A program made the position numbers and the translations under genes. Shown one piece after another: positions 1 through 12,356 of a DNA stretch of 64,000 nt. Each line of letters opens with the position of its first letter. The stretch's first letter is position 1. Source of the stretch: Wuchereria bancrofti (Eukaryota; Nematoda; Chromadorea; Rhabditida; Onchocercidae); contig SSBO01000003.1 of NCBI GenBank assembly GCA_005281725.1, positions 1,759,396-1,823,395 on the forward strand, written 5' to 3'. A model generated the notes under the pieces. That model saw nothing but the letters and a program-made list of their open reading frames with translations. It searched no databases and had not been told where the DNA came from.

Positions 1-361
1 CGTATCAGAGAGAGTGACTTTGTATAGGAAAGGTAGCAGGAGCTTCAGGAGAGGACGCTGCAACGATGGAGCTTCAGGTGAGAGTATAATTGAGATTAGA
101 TTTACCTAACTTAACGGAAAGATCTTAAATTTAGAGAGGTTTAGTGAGGTGATGAAAAGCGTTCTAATAAGAAAGTACTTAAAGCCATCAAACACGAGTA
201 TAGAGAGCCTCAGAGATAATAGAGGGAATAAAACTGTCCAATTCTGGCTAAGAGGAACGAAGTTGACAAACTCTCTCGAGAAATCTCGTGGTGATGGATG
301 TATTTGTCCTCTTTTATCTCTCAAAGTTAGTATTGCGAGATTTTCTATATTCGTGTTGTAC
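1..361 (+). CDS. Possible 3' end of an unrecognised plus-strand gene (partial)
   Basis: Two open segments join in phase. The first (2-75, read from base 2) is open and ends at a good donor, TTCAG|GTGAGAG at 75/76. The second begins after ATTTAG at about 127, is open through 149-361, and ends in a TAG stop at 361-363 unless a further donor (AAA|GTTAGT near 324) is used. The joined product is basic in its first part (SFRRGRCNDGAS) and continues with a segment containing KSVLIRKYLKPSN. I do not recognise the protein. It would be convergent with the nuclear receptor gene. Support is only the open frame and phase-compatible splice sites, so chance is quite possible. Confidence 0.22.
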
Positions 362-363
362 TA

Positions 364-2254
364 GCTGCTCTAGTGATATTTGCTATGTAATCGCTAATGC
401 TTGTAATCAGTATACTTCTCAGTAATTTGTTATCTTTCATGCAACTTACTAATTGGAAGCATTTCAACAGATAGACTTGAACCCCTCGTTGAAAGTTCCG
501 CGAATTAACATCCAGGTTCTGTATACAAATAAAAAAGGTACGTAGTAAATTCACATATTTTGTGACCACTGGGACTCAATAACTATCGGAAATTACCAAG
601 CTTAGGTGCCAGTGTACAGTTTACGACAAAAATTTCATATATTAGCTATGCCGTTTTTTTCAAAGGTTAACAATACTCGACTTTTTCGTTCCTTCTCCCC
701 TTCAACTAGATGACGCTATTGCTCACCCCTCTCACCATCGTTATTCGTTATCATTATCAACCACATTAGAATGACAACGGCAAATGGTATCCGCACTTTC
801 CTTTTTTTTCCTTCTTGTTGATTGATATAACACATAGAAAATGAAAAAAATGTTAATACCAGTTCTTTCATTATATTTCACACTATACGAAACATATGAA
901 AATTAAAAGAATATAACGGAACTTTTTGCTCTTTTAAGAAGCGAAAGTTTCGGAAATTTTTGTCAGAGCCCCTTCCAAACAATACAAAAAAGGAAGTTAA
1001 AATAAAGGCAACAATAATCGAAAAGAGAAAAAAAACATTAAATACAAATAATTGAGTAGTGACAAATGTATTTGACGTCTAAAACAATTACAAAAATCAA
1101 TTTCACTAACACAAACTGAATGGAAACGATGAAAAAATTGAGGTATATATTTTGTTGAAAACAAAAAATGGACCACGCATTGGGCGAATCAGTGAAAGGA
1201 AAATTTTAAAACAATACAAAGTTAAATACTACACAAAATACCATATGAAAACGTAAGCAGGAAAAACTGTAAGGTAGAACAGCAGAAATGGAGAAGATAA
1301 AGAAAGGAAAAAGCGATAAACGTTGCTCACTCGTTGACTTTACTTGTACAGGACAGACCGGCTAATTCCAGCTGTCAAAATTTCATTCATACCAGTATCA
1401 ATATGACGAAGTAATGATAATGATAGCAACTAATAATGATAACAACTGAATAAACATGAATAACGAAAAAAATCTTCACCGGATTAGTTGCACACCTGTA
1501 TATACCAAGAGACATGTACGTGAGTGGAAAAAAGATGGAAAGCAACATCATAAAAATGACTCCAACCAATAAACTAGAAATTAAAAGAAAAAGTAAAAAT
1601 GTGGAACATCAGAGACACGCATGAACAGACATGTGTCGCATATGTATTTTGTGCTATGATAACAAAATAAGTTATTACTTTCTTAAGTTAGTAAATTAGG
1701 ACTTATGAAATCTAATAAATCCGCCGCGTCATGCTTCATTCAAATACAGTGAAATTTGGAAGATATTTTGAAAGTGGAAAGAAAATTAGAAGGATTAAAA
1801 ACAAATATTTTTCCACTGAATCCACCACCACTTTAATAACTTTTGATTTCCAATTCAAGACATGACTTTATTCATTTTCACATTCATATTTTAAGCGTTT
1901 TAGGCAAAGAGCTAATCCTCTAATAACCACAGACTAAAAAATGAAGTTATAAGAAAGAGACCGAATACATCAAGACAAAGGAGAAAACAGAGATAGACAA
2001 ACTAACTGCGAGTGAATAACATATTCAAGCTAGAATCTTAAGTTTTCCTCTTGGTGATGGTCTAAATCTAATTCATTAAAGAAGACATTATTACATTAAA
2101 CGTCCCTTTTCAAGAATAAACGAATACTGTAGCTAAACATACCCAGATAAACAGCAACTTTTTAATGTTCAAAACAAATGATTTAATTGGTACTAAATCC
2201 AAATTGCCGCAATGCTAGACAAACTGTTCTATCTGGAATAGCTACTCATCAAAT
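364..2254. other. Intergenic DNA and 3' flank of the nuclear receptor gene
   Basis: No gene is supported here. The minus-strand 3' UTR of the receptor should run leftwards from 2254. A minus-strand AATAAA hexamer (TTTATT on the plus strand at 1867-1872) is a possible poly(A) signal, but is not proven. The rest is AT-rich with short A runs. Confidence 0.5.
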
Positions 2255-5200
2255 TTAAAGGTAACGGAAAGTATTAGTGACATCAGCAGAATTAGCAGAA
2301 TGACCAGAATCAAATATTCCTGCTTGTGAAACATAGGTGCCAGTAGCCGAAGCAGACGGTGGCTGTTGGGCATGACTTGGATAGGTGCCTGAAACTGAGA
2401 ACTGCCCTGAGTATGGGAAATAAAAATTGTATGAGGTATTGGGTCCAGGCGGTACAATGATTGGAGTAACACGTTGCGGCTGAGGTTGATGAGGTGATGA
2501 TGATGTTCCGCTACCAGACATTACTTGCTGTTGTTGCACACGACCATGCATCACCGAACCAGGATTGGGTATTGATAAAGGTGATAACGTTGATAAGTTA
2601 GCAGTCGGAGGCGGTGTTAGATGAACCGAACTTAAGTCATCTACATCTGCTGATGTCGTCTGCTGTTGTGGCGAAGCTTGCAAAAAAGTTTGTGTAGAAA
2701 CATCGGCACGCTCTCTAGCTGTTGGTGATGGAATTACTTCGCCAGGCGAATCCACAAATATTTCGATCAACAACGGATCTATCGTCTGACAGCCAAACAT
2801 TCGAGCAAACTGCACATTCTCGCACAAAATCGAAGAAATTTTCTAGAATTATTAATTAATTTGTTCGAAATATCAGATGAAAACACATGTTCATTTTTCA
2901 CTAATTTCCAGAAAACATATAATTCGATACCAAATGTCATTCTCTTTACCTTCACAAATGCATCATTAAATTACATTTTCCTTCAATTTTCATCAAGAAA
3001 AACTTCCTTACCGCTAATGGTGGCAGTAACAAGAGTATATTGCCAAAACGCGATATAGCAGCAGAAATTGGTTGTTCCGCAGAACTTACACGATCGCGAA
3101 TCATCTGGAACAGTACATGCTGAACACGATCTCGTAGTGCTCCTAAGGTTTGCGATGTTTCCAAGCTTAAACCTGGTGCATCTGAAATAAACTATATTAT
3201 CAGCAAAAGCGGAGAAATCTTTAATATGATGATCATGTGAAAAACAATAACAGTGCTCTAATACTGCAATAAAATATTACGATTAATCAGGATTATAAAA
3301 TATTTAATAAGAGACACAGAGGATAGGACGTATTGCGCATTAATAAAGAAAGCCTCAGATGACCTATGTTTTGAAACTTTAAATTAAAAAAAATTACCGG
3401 CATCCAATAGAACAAGCGCTGTTAGTGAGACAATTTCAGCTTCATTAAGTAGCAACTTCCGTATAGGTTGTGTCAATTCATCCAGTATTCGAGCAGCCAT
3501 GTTGTTCGACAAAAAGCTATAACAAATAATTACCCTTTCATGATTATCATATATTTGATAACTGTACAACTGAAATCTTCCAGCAGAGCAAATTTAAAAC
3601 CAATACTACGTGATTCTTAACGCACCAAATAAATAGTCGGAAACACAATAATTCTTTTCCATACACAAACAGAAAATAATCCCCAGTACGTAATTTTATG
3701 AGTCAATATCATTTGAATTTTGAAAGACTGGGACATTGCTTCCTCCTTCTTCATAGTTAATATTAAAGAAGATAATAATTACGAAACATTAACAAAGTCC
3801 CTTTTTTCGAAAAGTAATTTCCCAGAAAAAAAAAATCCTTCTATCTGTGAAACAGCTGCTCCTGACAATCTTTGATGCATTACGACATCTGCTACAAACA
3901 GTTATATTCACATTTATGAAATGCAATTACTCCTTTCCTTTTCTATTGAAATGATTATTTGTTCCAGTAATGATTCAAAAAAAATTTACAATCATGTTCC
4001 CTGGCTAGACTATGAATTTCACAATAAGTATTTCAGCAACTAATTATAGCAATTTATCAGACAGCTGGTTTTGAATAACTGGAAAAGATTAGCAAATACT
4101 TTCTCCTGCAAATTTCAAAAAGTTTTCACTACGACTAAAACTAAAGAAATGCGAAAATGAAAAAAAGACACAGAAAAGAATAGAAAAGATGTCATAATAA
4201 ATTCTGGCTTATCTATTTTGATAGAAAGTATTACTTATTCTCAAGCAGATGTCTAGGAGTTTGTCGCGGAATTACAGTTCTATTGCATAAGCACAACAAA
4301 TCTGGATCGGATGTCGCTTGTGCCGTTCGTGCAGCTTGTGTGAATGCACAAAATGCGGCAAATGAACTTTTCAGCACAAAAACCTGCAAAATGAATTCGA
4401 TTAAGGAACAGAATATCTTTGTATAGGATAGTTCTTATTTAAATTTAAGTTTTTCTGTATTCCATATTTCTAATTTATATATGTTTTTATTTATTCCCTA
4501 AATAAATATATATAACACGTTTAGTTTTCTCTATATTCCACTTTTTCTGCTTACATTTATGTATTCTTCAATACATCTTTAAATTTTTACCTGTAGATAT
4601 CTTTGTATACGATAGTTCTTATTATTCCTAATTCACAAATATTTTCCTTCATGAATGACGTTTATTCTTAAACTGCATATACTTCTTTTTGTCCCTACAT
4701 TTCTTCCCAAGTCAACCTAAATCTAGAAGTTAGATTGATTTGTGAGAAAATTTCTTTCAAAAATAACTATTCAGTGTACTAACTCGTGATAAATAAAATA
4801 CGAGATTTTCTCGGTATCTGGAATGTAACTCACAATGTATCGATTATTTTTGCTCAAACTTAATGCATAATGTGATTTGCACAGTGAAAAAGTTAATTTA
4901 ATAGATGAACTAATGTCCCATTCGGATTCAGTTAAAATTTCCAAAACTACGAATTCTGCTTAAAAAAAATGAATAATAGATTATCGATATTGTTACTTTT
5001 TCATTGCATTCACTCAGATTGACGAGCGAGAACAGCGCGTCAATCCAATCAACCGCTGCACCGATATACCGTCGTACTGCTTGAGATAATTGCTCGACTG
5101 TCGCCGTACGTCCTGCTTCATAACACATCTGCAGAAATGGTCATAATTTAGGAATATATACTTGTATTTGAAACTTCGTATTTCATATCACTCTCTCATT

Positions 5201-6742
5201 GTATGTTACCTACTAGTTAGCACTATCTACCAGAATATCACCAATGATTTGCAAAATAATATCAATATATAAAGAAGTAAGAGTTAAGAAGACAGTAACT
5301 GGTGCTTTATCCTTATCCCTATTCTGATAAAACAAGGATCCTGCAACAATAAAAGTTACATCGAAGCGATCGCTATCCAAAACATATCTATTCTGGAAAA
5401 TTCCACTCAGTTCCAAATCTGGATCAACTTTAACCCTCGCAATTCCAATCGGTGTTGCCACCGAAAGCCGTTTAATCGAGCTCATTGCTTGCAACTCGGT
5501 GTCGAGGAGGTAGGTAAGTAAGGCATCTTCTTGTTGTGAACTGAAATTGACGCTCAACAAAACAACTCCATTCAAATTCTGATATATCATTTGCAATTTT
5601 GATAAGACACTTTGAACACTTTAGTCAAGATCGATTAGCGCTACTACCTAGACTAAGCAGCAGCACTTTTTATCCATCGATATAGCAGTACATCTAACTT
5701 GTGTTTAATTTATGCTATTTCCAACAAAATTTCCAATTAACTGAACATAAAATTACCTTCCTGAAGAGGTCCAACAGAAAAGGACAAAATAGAAATAGCG
5801 TCTTACAGGTAAGAAGAAAAAGCAGATACGGAGAAATAAAAAGAGTAAAAAATTTTCCATAATTTTATATAAAAATTTTAAGCAACTACTTCACTAGAAT
5901 AAGTTTAAACATCACATGAATTAAAAATTTTAAAAATAAACAGTATAACGATCACTATCGCCACTACAAATAATTCGAGCAGCATATGTTTCAATGTTAT
6001 ATACATTGTAGCATGATATTAACTTTTCGAAAAAACAACTTACCAGTGTGAGTCAGCCCCTGGTGATGGTAATAAACTATCTTCACGTCTCAGCTTTTTT
6101 CGCCGTGGATTTTTCTGTTTTCCAATGATATCACGATCAGGGCGAATTGCTGGAATATGAAGAGCAAAAATAAAGATTTGTCTAATACAGCACTATCTAA
6201 ACAGTCAATGTCATGCAAGAACTATCACTGGTGTGACAGAAAATGATTCGTTTAAATCCTACTGTTCTGTAATTTGCGCAGAGGTTATAAAAATATTTAT
6301 TTGGACGATTACAAATGAACAGATCAGCAAAAAATATTACCATCAGGTTCCATGCCCACTTCCAGACATCGTTGAAAACGGCAAAATCGACAGGCATTAC
6401 GTTGATCTATAAAAATCAAAATAATGATGAAAAATACATTGTGTTCTTTTAGTTTTTCATTTTATTATAATTCACAAATATTGAATGGCACTAATAAAAG
6501 ACCTGAAATGATTATATACTATACTTAAATAAGGCTGCTGCTAATCAGTTATTTCTATAAATGCATAAACAACTCCAACCTTTATCAATAGAGCATTTTT
6601 GCATAAAACGACAAGTATATGATTGTCCGGAACGGATGGTTCGCCGAAAGAAACCCTTGCAACCGTAACATGCCATCACGCCATAATGTTTACCAGCCGA
6701 ACGATCACCACATACCATGCACATTCCCTCTCCCAGGTCCAT
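2255..6742 (-). CDS. HNF4-type nuclear hormone receptor (557 aa, 9 exons)
   Basis: A ligand-regulated transcription factor expected to act in the nucleus. Exons: 6742-6580, 6406-6341, 6149-6044, 5540-5360, 5128-4997, 4383-4235, 3516-3398, 3181-3012 and 2842-2255; all phases agree and the sum is 558 codons. The DNA-binding domain starts almost at once ([15 protein letters not shown]-box region [11 protein letters not shown]). Its second zinc finger, with spacing C-x5-C-x9-C-x2-C, is interrupted by intron 1. A basic extension follows ([15 protein letters not shown]). The ligand-binding domain shows [12 protein letters not shown] and a C-terminal AF-2 helix, DPLLIEIF. The tail of about 150 residues is rich in Q, S and P. 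The family resembles the expanded HNF4-like nematode receptors; I cannot assign a one-to-one C. elegans ortholog. The start is the first ATG after an acceptor 4 bases upstream. Confidence 0.93.
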
Positions 6743-6765
6743 TGCCCTGTAATCACTGATAACAA
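6743..6765 (-). promoter_or_regulatory. Splice acceptor 4 nt before the receptor start codon (probable trans-splice site)
   Basis: On the minus strand TGATTACAG|GGCAATG places an AG acceptor (AG at 6748-6747) only four bases before the ATG. This is typical of spliced-leader addition in nematodes. An upstream 5'UTR exon spliced in cis is the alternative. No upstream coding exon with a matching phase was found. Confidence 0.55.
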
Positions 6766-7269
6766 CAATTAGAACCTTCTTCCTTCCAAAATGCAAATAA
6801 CTAAAACGATCACAAATGCAAAACAAATACAGATTGTTAATAACAGTAAAATCGTAAAATACTTTTTAAGAAATTTGAGTTTTTTAAGTGATCTGCAAAA
6901 CATATAATGCTATCACAGCGCGCAAATGGCATTGTTAAAAATAAAAGTGCCATGTAAATATGACTCTACTGATAAATGATCCACAAAATGGACCATTTAC
7001 TTGATAATAAAAAGACCTTCAAATTTTCTTATTTGCTTTCTAAATAGATTGCATCATGGTGATGATACATTCCATTTATATATAAACTAGAAGTGATAAG
7101 TGATAACGCTAAGAGGAAAAATGAAAGAAGGCACGGGTACAACTGATAACTAACTCCTCTAACAAATCGTTTCTGATAACATGAGCTAGGGAAAAAAGTC
7201 AAAAAACCACACAAATTTCGGGGGGAGAAATGAGGTAAGCAGGACGGGGAAAAGGATAAGGTAAGTAGC

Positions 7270-7310
7270 GGGGTAAAGTGGTGGGTAGGGTAGGGGGTAG
7301 GAATGGCGGG
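7270..7310 (+). other. G-quadruplex-type tract
   Basis: Within 40 bases there are runs of 4, 3, 3, 5 and 4 guanines; the central ones are separated by only TA (GGGTAGGGTAGGGGG). The tract lies about 530 bp upstream of the receptor start and on its non-template strand side is C-rich. Folding is an inference. Confidence 0.5.
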
Positions 7311-7533
7311 GACGAACAGCAACTGCCGAGAAAAAAGTTTTCAAAAAATGAGTTTTCTGATTGGAAAAGGAAAAGGTTGAGAAGAAGAGGAAGAGAATGG
7401 GGGGAGTGAGGAATGAGTGAGAGTTACTCGAGGAGAGAACATTACCAAAGAATGAGAAACGATATGAAAATGACTTTCATAGAAAAAATGTGAGCGGAAT
7501 AAAAAAAGAGGGGACAGAGAAGAGAAGTAAAAG

Positions 7534-7700
7534 ATGAAGATTAATAAAATAGAAGAGGGGAAGGGAAAGAGAAAGAGAGAGGGAGGGTATGCATTAACAA
7601 TGATCCACAAACAGTGTTATCATTATTATCGTCATCGTCATCATTATCATCATTGCCACTATCATCATCATCATCATCTCATTGCCATCATCAATGACGA
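7534..7700. repeat. Purine-rich tract followed by (CAT/ATC)n microsatellite
   Basis: An AG-rich stretch (7534-7590) is followed by imperfect CAT/ATT/CGT trinucleotide repeats, including a run of ATC triplets around 7663-7678. The open frame across it (His/Tyr-rich on plus) is a by-product of the repeat, not a gene. Confidence 0.8.
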
Positions 7701-8519
7701 TGACAACATTAATAAATTTGTTCGCCAAGAAGAAAATACCTGCAAGAAATTGAACACACAAATGACAAAGAAGAAGGAAGAGGAGAGAATTTATTCTCGT
7801 AATGATAACAATAACGATGATGATAATGATATGTGCAGAGATGTAAAAAACAAGTAAATCATTTGAAACAGAGAAAAGTGCTTTTAAAATTTATATTCTA
7901 ATAAAGTTATTTAACTCAAACATGTACCAGAAACCAAGATAAGTGAATTTTAGATCGAAGATGAAATATCAAAATAAATTAATATCTAAATAAATAACAT
8001 AAGCAATTATTATCATTGATAATGATAATAATAATGATAATCAGTAACCATCTCATGTAACAATTGTGACAGTCACCCATTCATGTACTGTTCAACAAAT
8101 ACAATAGTTTAGTCACTGCATTATTACTCCATTTCCTAAATTTAATTACACTGATGTATATGGGTGTAACATCATTGATGGAAACTATAAAATAAAGAAA
8201 CTAAATCTGAAGAAAAAATTTTGATTGTCCTTTCAAAGCCATAAAAAACTCACAAATAAGAAGCTATAGCTTATTTCAATTTCATTTATTCTCATAAATA
8301 TTCATTTAAATTAGATAAAATTGTATTTAAAATTGTAATAAAATAACAATTAGCTAATTAAGTAATCAACTAATAGAAAATAAACAATGATAAGACATGT
8401 AAAAGTAACATAAGTGTATCTGATTAAAGAAAAAGAAAAAAAGATAACATCTTTTACTTCAATATTTTGAGGAGTAAATGGGAAGTACCTTACATGTAAG
8501 ATACGAAGCAATTCCAGCT

Positions 8520-8860
8520 GTTTATTATCATTATTATTACCAATATTGATTATCTATTATTAATTAATACTGATCAATACTATCAATATTACTTTGAAAT
8601 TATTGTTATCGTTATTACTACTATTATTATTGCTAATATCATCAATGTTGTTAATATTATTCATTATTAATAGTATTAATTATTATTATTGCTAATATTA
8701 TGAACTTTATTATTATTTGTTATTAATATTATTATTGTTATTATTATTAATATTATTTGCCACTAATATTAATACCAATTATTAATATTATCGTTATTGT
8801 TATTATTAATATCATTTATTATTATTTTATCATTATATTAATAATAATGTTAGTAAATCC
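8520..8860. repeat. (TTA)n-rich low-complexity block
   Basis: About 340 bases are built almost entirely of TTA, ATT and AATATTA words with few C or G. It is a degenerate trinucleotide microsatellite. Confidence 0.85.
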
Positions 8861-8898
8861 ATTCACTTTTTTCTTCTTGTTTTTTGGAAATGTCAGAT

Positions 8899-8989
8899 AC
8901 ACACACACACATACACACACACACGCACACATACACATTCACACACACACATACACATATAAATGATGTGTGTGTGTGTGAATGTGTAA
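8899..8989. repeat. (AC)n and (TG)n microsatellite forming an inverted repeat
   Basis: An AC repeat (8899-8958) is followed by a TG repeat (8968-8981). Flanking non-repeat bases also match, so 8933-8952 is the exact reverse complement of 8970-8989 (20 bp) with a 17-base loop. Confidence 0.85.
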
Positions 8990-9856
8990 ACAGACAGACC
9001 ACATATGCAAACAAAAAGTAGGAATAGAAGAAGTATTGAAAAACATCTGGTTATTATCAATTTTGTAGTTTTCATCCGAAACGATGATTGCATGGACATA
9101 TGATGACAACAAAAAATGAAAAAAGCACTAGGTGCTATGTCTAGCTACTAGGTGACCTAAGAATTTAAGAAATTTCATAGAAAAATTTTCATATCAATTA
9201 TTTCAAGCTATATATTTTACAAGCTTTCGCTTTCATCTTTCATTATAAGGTTGACTTCTCCGAACTTCTTCACTTCTTATCATCAATTACCACCACTACT
9301 TTTAATTAAATGAAAAAAAAAAACTGGAACGATACCAATTATTTCACCATTTTTAGAAATCGTTTGAAAGATTAAATTGTTATGGGCTTTTTGCGGGTAT
9401 CTCAAACATTTCTCGTGCAAAAACCCTATATTTTGACACTTCCAATAAACAATAAATTGTTTCCATTCATTTTATCTTTCACACGAAATTTCGCAACTAA
9501 AATGATGGAATCAATTTTTTTTTGTCGTCATTAACCAACCAAACCAGTAACGCTCATATTCTCTAATCAATTTTGAAATAGCAAAAAAAAAAGTGTGATA
9601 AGAAGAAACGAATAAAAGTAGCAAATTCTAAAACTTAATTCTTCTTTTTTTTTTTTTGCAGAAATAAAATTGAGCAATAATTCTTTTGCAAATATTGCAA
9701 GAAAATTTGTATTAAAGTCATAAAAATTTACAGTTTCTATTTTAATTCTTTCAACTTTTTTTTTATATAAACAAAATGCGCTCATTTCTCATCCATTCAT
9801 CATTTTTTTCTTATATTTATTTAAGAAAATGCAAATGTTTGTAAATAATTGTATCC

Positions 9857-9880
9857 TTTCTTCCTTCCTTCCTTCCTTTT
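9857..9880. repeat. (CTTC)n microsatellite
   Basis: About five consecutive CTTC units. Confidence 0.8.
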
Positions 9881-10069
9881 CTTGAAATTATCTGATAGCA
9901 TCAAATTTGGAAATTATTCAGCTCACTTTTGATATATCAATTGCATGCATCACAGCAAGAAATGAGATGGAAAATGAAAAAAAAAAGAAAGAAAAAAAAA
10001 GAAATGCTGTAATTGAGGGAAGGAAATGTTGAAAGAATGAAATGAAATGAAATGAAAATGTCACCATAT

Positions 10070-10105
10070 GGTATGTATGTGTATGTATATATATATATAT
10101 ATATT
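10070..10105. repeat. (GTAT)n/(TA)n microsatellite
   Basis: GTATGTAT repeats run into an uninterrupted TA run. Confidence 0.8.
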
Positions 10106-11087
10106 TGAATGATGTGTGTGGTAAATTTTCAAAAGTAGGCATGGAAAAAGAAAAGGAAAAATTCCTCCTTTTCTCAATTAAACAACCAATAGGCGGAACA
10201 TACAACAACAGCGCATCATTAAAAATCACTATGATAGCAAAATATCAGTAGTGGAACACGATGATAAACAAAACAACAACAATGACATAGCATTTATTAT
10301 CATTAATTTGACATTAGATAATTTTCAGTAATGCATAGGAAAAAAGGAAGGAAAAGACGAAAGAAAGAATAAAATGAGAAATTTGTTATTAAAATTTTTT
10401 TCTTTTTTATGTTAAAAAAATTTATAACATAAATAGATTGGTCTGTTAGAAAAAAAGAGAAAAAAACTAAACAAATTTTTCAAAAAAAAAAAAGGATGAA
10501 ATTTAAGCATTTTATTTCAGTTAAAAAGAAGACAAGAATTTCATTTAAAACAATATTTTCTCATCATCACTTAATTTGCATAATATGAATCAATAGATAA
10601 TAATTGTATGGTGAGGGTATGCATACATTATTTTGCATATTAAACAAAGTGAGCAATCACAAAAGGAATATTTACATATGCAAACTAAAAGAGGAAACAA
10701 AAGAGATCGTTGCATTATTTCAACAAATATAAAATTTATTCATACTAAAGTGATAGTCAGAAAGTTTGTTCTGATTAACAAAGCTTTACAAGTTGAATTA
10801 ATAAAATATATTTGAAAAAATAAATTTTAAATTCATTTTATCAAAATTAAAAAAAAAAGAAGAAAATGTTCGTCTCAAATAGAAACAAATACATAAACAT
10901 TGAAAATTTCACCTAAAGTTGTCCAATTAATTATTTAAGGAGAAAAAAAAAAAAAACACCGATGAAAATATTATCTTTCTATTCTGCTATCAGTGTAGCA
11001 ATATATAACAACGCATTTGACAAATTTGACTAGGAACGAGAATTACTATTTGTCACTTTCACTACGATACAGAATTCTTGATTGTAC

Positions 11088-11150
11088 TCTTCTTCTTCTC
11101 TCTCTTCCTCTTTCTCTCTCTCTCCCTCTCTCTCTCTCTTTTCTCTTCTT
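11088..11150. repeat. (CT)n pyrimidine tract
   Basis: CTT and CT repeats form a roughly 60-base pyrimidine-only tract. Confidence 0.8.
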
Positions 11151-12333
11151 TCCTCATTTTTTAAAACTATCTTTTAAACATGTGAAAAGCACGAGAAAAG
11201 CGACAATTACATGAGTAAAATACAAGCAACTCGTTGAGAATATATAACAAAAAAAGTGAAGGAGAAAGGATGAAAAAAAAAAAAAGAGGAATAGAAAGGA
11301 AGGAAAGGTATTATTAGGATGGGACAAGGTATTATGATAAAAAACGTTGTGAAAACTTCAGGTAAGTAAAAGGTAGGAACTTACCCAAACAGGACTTAAC
11401 ACATCAAACAGGTTTTTCGTTCCTTTTTATTCAGTCTTCGATTCATCCATAATATTTGCACGGCAATCAAAAAACTTCCCTACCAAATTTTACTCTTTCC
11501 CAATCTTTTTCATCTTTTTCTTCTCCCTAGTTTCCCTCCCACTAAGCATAAAATACATTTAATTTTATAGCATTACAAATAATAATTAAAATTATGCAAA
11601 TTAATCTTAAAAATGTTTCTAATCTTTCAATAATTATATCAGGAAATGAAACAACCAATTAGTTATAATGTTCCCAAGTAAATCAACAATTATTAAAATA
11701 ATTGTTATAAATTAGAGATAAAAAAGAAAAAAAAAACATACGTAACAGCAATTATTATAAAAATACTTGGAGGAAATTAAAAGTGATTCCAACTATAATT
11801 CATATTTCGTATTTTTTGGTCACACTTAACTTTATAGATTAATTTACTAAAAGCTTTGAAGATGACATTTTATGTTAATAAATTGTTTCTTTTAACAACA
11901 AAAAGACAAAATAAACAGTTGGAAAGTTAAAATGTAGGCGGGAGAGTCGTTGACGGGCAAACGGATAGCTTACCGCTCAACTAAAGCGCTAAGATGAGAA
12001 AGAAAAAAATGACAAAGGTGTACGCCACTAAGTGGGTGCTAAATGGAAATACCGGGAAATTACCCGATAGAGAATACTACCCGAAGTTTAGGAAGACAAA
12101 TGTACGTGGTGTAAAGACGGTCTTTCAAAGAAAGATAGATGTGCTATGTTAAGGAATCGTAATCATAGTGTTATGGCAAGTGGAAGAGGTAGGTTTTTGG
12201 TAGGATAGAAAATGATATGGTAACAGATGACCTGGGGAGAAGTGGTTGAAGTAGGTATAGTAGGGTAAAAGGAATAAAATAATGGGCAAGGTTAGGGGAG
12301 GGTAGAGTAGAGTGGTGGATTGGATAAGATGCT

Positions 12334-12356
12334 GGGTAGGGTTGGGTAGGATAGGG
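12334..12356 (+). other. G-quadruplex motif
   Basis: GGGTAGGGTTGGGTAGG then ATAGGG gives four G3 runs with loops of 2, 2 and 7 bases, a textbook quadruplex consensus. It sits in a locally G-rich island (about 12150-12600) in an otherwise AT-rich region. Confidence 0.6.

Noticed and set aside
7534..7857. A 107-codon plus-strand ORF rich in His, Tyr and Asp
   Set aside because: It follows a CAT/ATC trinucleotide repeat and a purine tract; composition comes from the repeat.
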